Notes under the pieces: model-generated
Seen by the model: the letters and a program-made list of their open reading frames with translations, nothing else
Told to the model about the DNA's origin: nothing
Database searches by the model: none
Position numbers and translations under genes: made by a program
Source of the DNA: Apostichopus japonicus
Taxonomy: Eukaryota; Echinodermata; Holothuroidea; Aspidochirotida; Stichopodidae
Assembly: GCF_037975245.1 (NCBI RefSeq)
Contig: NC_092575.1
Coordinates: forward strand, 6,639,501 to 6,699,500
Direction: 5' to 3'
DNA: 60,000 bases
In this document: positions 12,039-23,500 of the stretch, in pieces
How positions within the stretch are numbered: position 1 is the first letter of the stretch
Layout: the number at the start of each line of letters is the position of its first letter

Positions 12039-12373
12039 CTCCCAGATCGCCGGAAATAACACTTTCCAGACCCAATAATGCTCCCAAACCTCCTTAAGTT
12101 TTAGATCACGTGGCTCAGAAATTTAGTTTGGGGAAATGGGTGTCTGCAGAATAAATATCAGGGGACAAATAATCCAAGTAGACTTTTGTATACGATGGGT
12201 CTGGGGTCCTCTCCCAGAAAACATGCAGTTATATACTGCCGCAAGTGCGATTTCCGTCCAATATTTAACAACTGTCAACTGAGAACTGCTGCATGTCATT
12301 TGCACAATACTAGATCAAACTGCGCCTAAGTTCAATGCAGGGGAATTTGAAATTCAGCGTTTGGTCAAGACAA

Positions 12374-12451
12374 ATTGGTGGGGACACGGTATATCATGTC
12401 CCCACCACTGAAAAATTTGGTGGGGACACGAGTCCCGCTGTCCCCACCAGG
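12374..12451. repeat. Two tandem hairpins TGGTGGGGACA...TGTCCCCACCA
   Basis: GGTGGGGACACGG and TGTCCCCACCA form one stem-loop (12377-12407). A second, GGTGGGGACACGAG with CTGTCCCCACCA, follows at 12419-12449. Only a few bases separate the arms of each. Confidence 0.7.
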
Positions 12452-14351
12452 ATCTGTGCCCATGGTTCAAGGGCCAAGGGCGACAAGAAAATACAAGGTT
12501 TTACGCGGACATTATTCTTCAGGAAGTGAACTTTGCGATGAGAAAAGTAGTCCAGGAAATAAACAATCACTGTTATCTAAATGAACATGAAGCACACATT
12601 TTGTAAAACATATACATATAGACACACAAAAAATGTTTCAACCTTACATTGTATAGCTATACTGACTATGTGTGATCCATGGACACTTACATGGTCCTTG
12701 ATTACTGTCAATGATGATCTGACTTGCATGGTGAATGGTGGTTCACCCTTATCACCCGCTCAGGCACGATATTACGTTCAGCATGTAGAAATGAGCCAAT
12801 CGACCTTAGCCATTTGACCGGTTGCGTTTCGTTTATGGCAGTTGTATATAATATTGCGTGCAAAGCGTAAGCATGTTCGTGTCGCCACTTGCGCAAGACC
12901 AATGAGCTTCGGATAGGCGATACACATAAATATACATGAGCGCGGATGAGCTATTGCAGCTTATGAGATGGTTTTAGGGAAAATGCGACTCTCCAATTGA
13001 AACAAATTGATCGTTGCTTTATTCCTGATACCATGATCCCCATAATTCATTTATTCATAATGAATTTATTTACGATGTCACATTAAGTCTCCACGAATTT
13101 ACTTCTTTATATTCACACTGTAGCCGGTAGATAAAAGTTTGAATCTTTCAACAAATTTCGTCGTAAGACCTTTGTATGGACTGAATATACGTACCGGGAG
13201 CCTATTTCGAAAGTGGGCCGCGGTTTATTTTGAAATGGCGTCAGTTCTATTTTGAAGCATACATATATGTATAAATATGTATATGAAGTTTGTATCTATG
13301 TTTGTATGTAGACCTAAAGGCGAAAGTTGTTGGTTGGTTGGTTGAAAAATACATTGTCCGCAGAAAAAAAATTGGGGTGTCAAATTTAGTCGGTTTCTCT
13401 ATAAACGATTAACAGTCAAAATAATTAACGGCTTAATTGAATTTCAATAAACTATTTAACCAGTTAACTGCAGGTTAACCAATGTTCAAGGCCCCGGTTG
13501 GGTCCTGGTGAAGCTGTAAACGGTTTTGAAATGTTTATCAGCCAGCAAGCGCAACAGGGCCCTGGTGCAACAAAAGGGATGGCACCCAAAACAGCTTCCG
13601 TGCATGCACATTCCCCCAACTTGCCTCTCTAGAATTTCTGGGTGCGAAGCTTCGGCTAAATTAAGGAAAAGGACTTCGTTTGGTTTCTCATTTTGGTGGG
13701 TCTCGCGAGTAAACGTTACAGAAAACGGTACATCACAGTATTTAAAGGCATCAGGGAAAAAAACTTATGAAGTATTGGTCACTTTGTTTTCAGTAGATAG
13801 GTGATTATGATAGAGGCAATATCATACTCTACAAATGGTTATGCAAGTTTAGTTACGTCGCTGTTTTCTCGAATCACAAAAACTCATATAGAAATTGAAG
13901 TATTCAAAAACTACACTGAAACCTGTGGCATCCATTAACGAATGATATTTCTTTAATTGCGTATGCTTCAATTAATGTTTATTTTTTAATATTATAAATT
14001 TTTAATGTTTTAAAATAATATTTTTAATACATCAATGAGATTATTTAGCTGTTTTAATTGAATTAAAACTTTCAATAATTTATAACATAAGCTCGACATG
14101 TTGTTTCTGACTACGGAACATATACTCCCATCGTACTGTTGCGTCCAAGGAAATTGATGTGGTTGCATCGCGTTGTGCATACAAAATGCATGATACACAC
14201 AACGTGAATTACAGACCGTATCACTTCATACTAATCTTTAGTCAGTGTGGACCCGCCTACCCGGAAAGAAGTTACTCGCAGCCATTGACATTCCTTTAGG
14301 GCCTGCAGACGCCGTTCTCTCTTCGTTTGAATCCATTCTTCAGTTTCCAAC

Positions 14352-14546
14352 ATGTCGAACTTTGTTAGAAAAAGTCAATTTAGGCATGTTTTCGGTCAGC
14401 CTTATAAACGAGACAAAGTATACGAAAGTATACCAATTAGTAGGGCTAGTACCGAAAATAACATGTGCGCTGTGAACCCGAAATTCGTTGCTATTATTAC
14501 AGAGTCAGGTGGTGGAGGATCATTTCTGGTACTCAAATTAGATCAG
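14352..14546 (+). CDS. CORO2: Coronin coding exon 1 (residues 1-65)
   Basis: ATG at 14352 is followed by the coronin N-terminus ([14 protein letters not shown]) and ends LVLKLDQ at donor CAG|GTAACC. A possible acceptor TTCTTCAG lies 8 bp before the ATG, so a separate 5' UTR exon cannot be excluded. Confidence 0.9.
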
Positions 14547-17500
14547 GTAACCTTCTGTTAATACTTTGATACATTAATAACGAAAATGCTAGATTCATGT
14601 AAGCCATACCTAGGCTAGGTCTATACCTAAATTGAACTGCATACACAAGAAACAATATCAATAGGCTTAACTTTAGGATTGTTACAGGACTAGCTTAGGC
14701 CTGCCGCCTAGTAAGTAACCTGGGGGCTTAGTCTTCCATTCCAAGTCAGTGTTCTCCTTTCGATTTAGACCTAGCCTAGTGCTCTTTGATGGAGTATTCT
14801 GCAGCTCCTGTCAAGGTTGTTCTTGGAAGTATAAGTTTGACATGCTGATGGTTACAGATTCATTGAAAAAACTAGGTGGTACTCACTCAACTTGTACTTT
14901 CCCATTCTTCTCAGCATTGACCAGATGTATGGACTTCATTGTCTCCATTCGTCAAATGCTCTCTCCAATATGTAACTAGTCCAAGACTGTGGTAACTTTT
15001 AGTACTGCACGTGGACTGCACAGCCAACTCAAGGGACAAAATGATTATTAAATAATGTCTCATGGGGTAATGTTATCTAATTTCGGTTTCTGTCTGGTTA
15101 AAAAGTCTTTTTATTTTCAGACAGCGAGCATTGCCTTTTCAACAATTTGAGATGAAGCCAAAACATTTTTTTATTCATGTGATAAAATAGATATGTGTGG
15201 TATTCATCATTTCCTTGTTTTTTATGTAGTCCAATAGCACACACAGTTTAACTCTAGGTTTGCCAATATTGCAAACCACCTGCTGCAAACCACCTATTTT
15301 TTTTTTCTCTGCCCGGTTAGTATTCTATAATCATTTCCAATACGTCTTTACTCATGAGAAGAAAAAGAGAGGAAACAATGGGAGTAGAGAGACTAAACAT
15401 GCAGAAAGATGTGAGCTGCAGTATTTACATGCATTTGAAAAGTAAAAATATTGGTCATTTCTTGCATACACAAATGTGTAGCGTTCGTCCATACTTTGTA
15501 GGGGAAAAGCAAGCCAGTTGTAGCAATAATGTTGAGTTGACATATATTGCAAGTCCATTACGTTAACGCCGGCGTCTCCCAGTCATGAGATCCCCGGTTC
15601 GATTCCCCGCCGACATCAATGTGTGTCGTCTGGCAAGGGTGTTGTTCAATAACAACTTCCCGACATGGACGTTAAATGGATGTGTGCCGAGAGATTGGCT
15701 TCGGTCAGCTTGCGAGTCTATAAGCCTCCATGGCTTCTTTCGCGAGTTCCTGCTTGCGGGAAGATCACATATACATACATACATACATTACTATCTATTG
15801 CAGAAACTTTCTGATTGAGAAGGATACCTTAAACACACATAAATGAGCTTACTGTAATTCCTCAATTGCCCATTTTATTCCCAGGGTGCATTGCTGTAAG
15901 TAAAGTACTGTAAAAGCTCTGGCCCCCCCTAAAGGCCATGGTTGTTACTCTGTTGGTCCCAATGCCAAATTGCCAAGCAGAATTATTATCCAATTCTTGG
16001 TGGTGAGGTTTGCCAGGTTTGAGAAATCACATGATAGCTTAGCTTATAGCTTTGTTCTTTGCAAGAAAACAAGAAAGAAAGCCCTAGTATCTTATTTACA
16101 TAGTTAACCTATTACCATCTGAAAATTTCAAGTTCATATTTATAGCAAGCAAGCCCAACATTGACTGTATTCATATAATGCCCATCTATAATGGTAGTTT
16201 CGGCTACAATAATTACAGTTGAGTACTATTGTTATCTTACTAGAACACATTGCCATGGATACCAAATATGTTTTGTAAACACTTTGAACAGTAGCATAGG
16301 CTAATTACTGTACTGCATGTAGTACAGTAGCTCTGAAATGCCTTTTTGGACGTATATCTGTTTGTTTATATTGCCTGTGTTTCATTTGAACCCATTTCTT
16401 CAGTTTCCAACAATTTTGGCATTGTTTTTGGTCAGCCTTATAAAATGTACTGTTTGTGTACCGATTAGTTGGGCTAGGACCAAAAAAAAACCATTTGCAC
16501 TGCGAACCCGAAATTTGTTACTATTACTACAGAGAGGTTTCAAGCAATCCTCTGTAAATACTTAATAGCAGGCTAAGGTGTGAAGTTTTTCTTGAGCAAA
16601 TGCATTTATTTTCTATTCATGAGTGGATGAGTATGTCAGTTAGTAATTTGATAAAAATAGATCAGATTCAAGTTAGAGCTACAGTACTGTCTGTACCTTT
16701 ATAACTGACTTGAACTGAATCTGTAACACAAACATAGACGTAACATTCGGTAACAATAAAGGTCCTACTGGCTACGGTAGTAACACTGGGGGATAAGTCT
16801 ACCAGTGCAATATGTATGTTTCTTGCATATTACATGTAAGTTACAGTAACAAGGGTTGTCTCTGGTTAGCTTTATATCTAGAGTGTTCACTTTATGGTTC
16901 CTCATTTGTCGTCACCACAGTCACAATACTTCAAAGAGGTTACATGTCATGTTCAGATGGATATATGGTATATATGGAGTTAAAGAGTAATATTTTCACA
17001 CGTTTGGCCCACCAGGTGCCATATTAGAGAGTAATGGTATAGTATGGCACCCGATATACTTGTGGGATTGAGCTACCATACAGTACGGTATGTATGTAAT
17101 ACACAACTCAGTCTTTTGCTTTCATTTTGCTCCATCTGGGGTCAAGTGCTAAGTACTTTAATGAATGAACAATATTTACTTAAAGGGAACAAACAGTTAA
17201 ATTGCTAATATTACAGCATCATCTGTATTTATATATACTACTGTACCGTAGCAACATATCAACACTTGGTTAAGCAAGTCATGATAGAAATTGTCTGTAA
17301 GGAGTTCGACACAAATTATTTCAATTTTTATCTTCTAACTGCCCAAGCCTCTCTGTTCGGGGAAATCACAAGCACCGATATCATGTTTTAACCTTAGGCA
17401 CAGTTGGCTGAATAATTTTCACAACTAAGTATCCCAGTGTAATTAAAGCATGTGTACAATAGGCCAGCCTACCATGCAGGTTCATGGATAGGCTTCTGGC

Positions 17501-20500
17501 TGTACCATAGCTGCCCTACTACTGTTGTATGATCCAGTTTCTACCTAAAGTTCTTGAAGGAAAGTCTTCTATCCGTAAAAGGAACTTCTCCTAGCAAAAT
17601 GATTCAACTCCTGTATACTGCTCACCAATTTGAATAATAAGCAGTGGTTAGAAATGTTTTCACAAAAATCATTCCATTAGTCTCCATTATTAACTTTATA
17701 ACGTACTAACCACTTCCTTGATATTACAAAATTTGAGAAAAAGTACTGTATATACGATAGTGAAATTTTCTTGTTTGTCATTAAAGTCAGTGCTTTTTTA
17801 ATACATTGGACCTGACCGCTGTGCATGTTGAAGTGGATGAGGTTTCCCCTTTATTCATTACAATTAATTTGCATTAACCCTGGTCAGTACTTCAGCCCCT
17901 AACTACAAATACAACTACTGTATACTAATATATATATAGTACAGTTCCCTTAGTGCCATATTTAGTTTGAATAAAGCCCTAGCAGTTCTACACTGTTTGA
18001 CTATTCACAGTGCAGCCACACTATCTACACGTCGTGTGAATGTGAAGATGATTTCCTTCAGTTTATTTGCCGCGCTGCAGCGTTAAAAAGAAATAAACTT
18101 GTTCCAGTTTCGCTTTCACTTCTGACTTGATGTGGCCTTTTCTTTCAAGTGATTTTCCCAGTCTACGGTATCGTCCTCTCTGTCAAAATGTCAAAAGACA
18201 AATGAAAAGAAAGAAACAAAAAGGGTGATGAATTGTATTGGACTATTCCACTGTATGTACCCAGATGGGATATTTATTAAAGAGGCTGCCTTTGTGTATT
18301 TTTGACTCGGGTCAAATATTACAATTTCCTCACTGTTGCATTCATCTCTTGGCCTCCTCACTCACTCGGAACTATTTCCCTCACTTCTTGGAGGGTATTA
18401 TACGTAAGTCCTATAACACAGCTCATACTGTAGCAGTTGCTTTGAAGTACATACAAAATATATAGATCTAGATTTTGGCATAATCAAAGAGTTTGAGAAG
18501 CCTAGTGTGAGATTACAGTCATAGGTGTCTATCTTTTAGCAGTTTAGTCATGCGCCCTGAGTAACGTTATCGGTGGATATATGTCTGTGCTTTATAAATC
18601 CTGGATATAAAGTATGATTATTATTATGATAGTATATTGTAGAACATACAAGGTGGTTTCCTTATTAATTACAAACTGGGTCATGAATTGCTTATCGTGT
18701 GTGTGTATCATATATCCTAAAGCCGAATTGTCATCGGGTACTTTACTTCCTTATACAGTATATCGCGCATAGTTGGATCGAACACAACCAGCACATTTTC
18801 TAGTTTTGTGGTATCAGATTTGTAATCTACGACTTACAGATTGGCGAGATATTAGGGTTCATTTCCTGTCAAAATTCTTCAGGTATATAAGCAGGGAGTA
18901 ATTGATCTGGTCTGCTATCGCATTGCAAAATACAATATGCGAAATAGGCAAATGGCTAGATACTGTACCAGTGCAAAGATATGCATAGCAGGCTTTGTAC
19001 CATAAAGTACTTTGTAAGGGAATGCTCGGAGCCTTCAAAAATGCTATACAAACTTTGAGATTGAATTAATTCCCCATTAACAGTAATGTAAGGTCAGCGC
19101 TTGGTGATTACATTATCAAGGTACAGTAAAACATTAATGACAGAAAATATCCATTGAATATTTTTTTTTTTGCCTTTTGTTTAAATGTTTTCAACATAGC
19201 AATACTTAGCAAAAAAAACATTATCACAAGCTTGTGTTCGGTACAGTGAGAATCACTTCTAAATGTTCAACACGCTGTATAGAAATCATAACACAGGTGG
19301 CCTTATGGTTTATAATCTGCTGTAAGGCGGATGCCCTACCTATTATGACACACTTTTTTGGAAATTTCATGATTTTACCATATAACTGTGTAGCTGCAGG
19401 AAGTCTCTCAATATGTCTTTCACAAATATGAATTTGAAACGGCGATGTAAATCCGCAGAAATACGGTAGGCTCAGATCAAAGTTATCCAGAAGCTTTTCA
19501 TATCACCTGTTCTGTGAGCAATGTTAAGAACAGAGAAGTACCTCTCAAGATATTCTTTGTAAAACCTCTCTCAATGTAATTGGTATAATTGCAATGCATA
19601 ATTGAACCTTAGTACTTGTTTGCCAAATTAAAATTTCGACCTTTCCAGTTTACAGCACTAAAAGCTCAGTGAAAATGACATTTGTCTTATGCAATTTTCA
19701 TATTCAATATTCAATATTTTTCATTGAGTTATCTGTCGTTAAAAATTATGAGATGAATAAAATTCAAAATAAAATAATACTGTTAGCAACTGCTTATCCA
19801 CTAGGGAGCCTGTGTAAGAGAATGTGTAAAAGTAAGTTGGCCTGACGTTTCAATCTTAGCAGGATCTTCTTCAGAGGATAAATGACAAGTAACAGTATCA
19901 GAAGGGACAAAAACATGCACAGAATACAGACAGGTTAATGAGCGTGGTGAACACAAAGAGATGGATGTAAGGGAATTAGTAGACAAGGGATGGAGAGAAG
20001 AAAGCAAGAAACCAATAGGGGTAGAGGAGAGGTAGGAGATAAACAGTGGAGGGACAAAGAGAGGATTAAAGGAAGGGGTAGGGAATAAACTGGAAAAGGA
20101 CAAAGACAGAAATGTGTGGAGAAAAAAAAGGGTGGAAGAGAACTGTGAAAATTTGCCAGATATTTTAATGATCCTGTAGATTCTACAAACTTCAATCTAA
20201 ATTTGCAAGGATCATGGGCCAATCAAATCTCTCTGTTTTGTTTACGAACGTTAGTACTACTTTCAGTTTCGTGGCTAGCCTGTCTTAAAATCTTGATCGA
20301 GCCGCATGTAGACTATTTTGTTTACATTTGTGTAATGAACATGCTGACATGGGCGGTTGCAGTGATTTTACTGTAAATCGTCTGTGCCATAAGGGCAACA
20401 GGAAAAAAAAATATACTTCATTTTGATTGCAACAGCTTTTCTCCATTAAACCCACCTGGTCAGAGTGCATTAAGAATAAGAAACATTGAATCTACTTCGG

Positions 20501-23500
20501 AAGTTTGTTTTTTTATTAAATTCATCAGCAAACACGTATTTAGACTTTAAAGGAAAGGATAGTATTTGTGACTCGTTTGATTTTCACCCAAGTAAATTTC
20601 AGGTGTCGTCCGCTCTTAATAACTATATATATACCTGTACTGTAGACTGCATTGTAATAGATCCCGTAATGGTGCCAGTGTCAAGAATACTGTCATAGAA
20701 ATCACCCGTTCTTTTCCAACAGTTTTTGTCTGAATACTCAAACGTTATACATGTATGTGTGCATATTATCAGTATATATATTGCAAGCTCGGTAGACCAG
20801 TGAGTGAAAATTTACAGTTGGAAATGTGTACCATATGTTATTACTCTAAATATTATCCTGTTATTTTTGCATTCAATTAATATAAACCATTGATTTGTGT
20901 CGGTAGCTGTGATAATTTGTCGAGAGCTCCTCCAATTTTGATTTATAGTCATTCATGGTAACGCTGTAAGCTTGACATGCCCTTGGAACTAGCTAAAACT
21001 GTAGTTTTTAGCGTGAGTGCAATAGAGCAGACGTTAATTCGTCCAAAATTTAACAAGAATTGTAAGAGAGCCAATATACAGTGTACCATTGGGATAATTT
21101 CATGACCTATACAGTACAATTGGCTTTCTATCAAGTATTAAGGAAAATTTGTAAATTTTTGGAACACTGCTATTTGAAATTTGTTCTACATTGTATTAAT
21201 TTTGATCATCATGGTCTTTGATTGACATTTTGCCAATATGCAGTACAGTATATACCGTATACAGTTAATACCCAATCAATATTATTGAATACAGACCGTT
21301 GGTTTTGAAAATCCGTACATGATTTCGGGGGCTGAAAAAAAAAGTGTTTAAAATATATATTTTTAACATTTCCCCCTGAAGGAAATCAATATCTTCCTGT
21401 GAACCCTAATTAACATTTCAGAGGAAATAATTTGCATATGAAAGAGAGAGTTAGGATATCCATGTATGGAGAAGGTTCACGTTCAGACTTCGATCGTCTA
21501 ATTAGATATTTTTTGAATTGGAGGAAGTATCTATAGATCTAAGTTAAAAATCACAGAGAGATTCATTTCCTGGCAAGTTTGAACAGAATGTTCTCAGTGT
21601 AGTGAGGAACATATACAGTAAAGCGGCTTCAGGAAACGGTTTGTATGGACTGGAAACAAGGAAATTCATTTCACTTTTGGCATCAAATGGGTGGACTGCT
21701 CGCAGTAAGACATGGACAGATTATATGCGATAATATCTCCCATCGTGTTTGCATGACCTTTTGCAAATATTCATCCTTCATGCTTCAGGTAGCAAAGCAG
21801 TAATGATTATTTTAATGGGTGACTTACTTTACTACTGTAGTTACAAGCTGAGTCTTGTTATGTCATAATTTAATTTAGTCTTAATTTTTTTTTAAATTTT
21901 TTTTTAAGAGAAGAACATGCTGAGTGCTTGTAATGTTGTATGAGCTGTTCCAGTTTTAAAGATATTCAGCTTTAAAGTCTGGACTATTCATTGAAAGCTA
22001 CAGTACACTGATGATGATGCCAGCCCCCCAGTGCCAGCCCTACAGTAAATGTATTGTAAAGCTATTGTATTTTAGGTGCTGATATAGACTGAACCAAAGC
22101 ATACCCCTCCCCCCCCCCCCCCCGCCTTTTAATTCCATATGAACAGCAACAGCAGACCTGGATAGCATGCATTCAACCACCACTTATCCCTGACAACGAC
22201 AAGTCTGTAATGCATTTGTGAACATCTTGTTTAATGGCTGTAAAAACTTGTGCGGTTTCCTACCGACATTGCACCCGAGGAACTGACCAGCCATATTTAA
22301 TTGATAACACTGGTATATTTTCAGAGTTCATTTCTCAAATATCAAAAAAGTGGTATACTGTAGAAAGATAACCATAGCATGATAGACTGATAGCAGTGTT
22401 TTGAATTCCCCACGACGTGATCTCAAAACTCAATTTTGCGCCTTCGGTCATTCTGTATACAGTAGCCTCCAGGGGTATGCTTCAATCTGGTAAGTTCAAT
22501 GGCACGTCTGTAGTCGAAAGAGCCATTCCCAGGACAGTACCCTTGAGTCCTTACTATTTTCAAGTGGATTAAAAATCCAGTATAAGTACATGGTAGTACA
22601 TACAGTATTTATAAATAGGATATGAAAAACAGTTAAAGAGGCCATGACACGAAAAATCCAACTAATCAAGAGTAACTTCCTCTGAATCTATGAGAAAATC
22701 TATCCCTCCTTTTTTTTATGAAATAAGACAAATGGGCTTTAATGGGTCGACATAAACGAGTCGTTCTTCTGTCAAGTATTCCACATTAAAAACTCCAAAG
22801 ACCAGATTGGAGAACAGGAAACCTCCAATGTGGCAAGTGGCGATCCTTGTACATGTATGAATACATAGCTAACACACCGTACATATGGGTTGTAAGTCAC
22901 CGTATCACGACGCACAATACGGTTTAGGGTAGGCCACGAATTCCAACAACACATGCACAAAATGGACTGGATTTTGTTTTTAAATGCTTCGTAAATAAAT
23001 TCTTACCACGTTGTATGTTCCTTGCAATAGTTCCAAACGGGTTTGGAACTATTGCGGGTTTCTTCTTCGATATTGCAGGTTTCTTCTTCGATATGTTGTG
23101 GAGCTTCAATTTCGGCTCGTTTAACAGGCTCACACTGATACGGTTCTAACACCTCAGGTCCACCCTCAACGTTCGGTTCAATATTGGCCTGATCAGTGCC
23201 TTCACTCTCTGCTTCGAATATGAGAAAGGGCACTCTAATTATAACCCAATTTTACTGCCTGGTGAAGAACCACTATCAATTTGAACTTAGGTTGCTGCAT
23301 TTGGTTCTAAATCTGACATTCCACGGGAAATTTCGATCTGATTTTGCGCCAACTTGTTATCGACTGTTTTGTGTATTTATGTACACTTGTCGTACTGTAA
23401 GTATGATATGTGTTCGGAGGAATCAGCGAGTGCCGAATCATGTTCATAACATGACGTCATGAGATTAGGAAAATTTTTAGCCGAACGAACATTTCAAGCC

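Larger units (their letters stand above)
4150..14340. other. Intergenic region between SETD6-like and coronin genes, repeat filled
   Basis: No protein-coding gene is supported across these 10 kb. Most of it is the transposon set listed separately. Unassigned parts (about 8350-9060, 9160-9700, 9770-10280, 12100-14200) carry no recognisable coding sequence. Short ORFs there lack similarity and have no splice partners. Confidence 0.65.

Noticed and set aside
19801-20222. Two overlapping minus-strand ORFs near 100 codons rich in Ser, Leu and Pro
   Set aside because: Produced by a purine-rich simple stretch on the plus strand. Only the first 30 residues look like a retroelement remnant.
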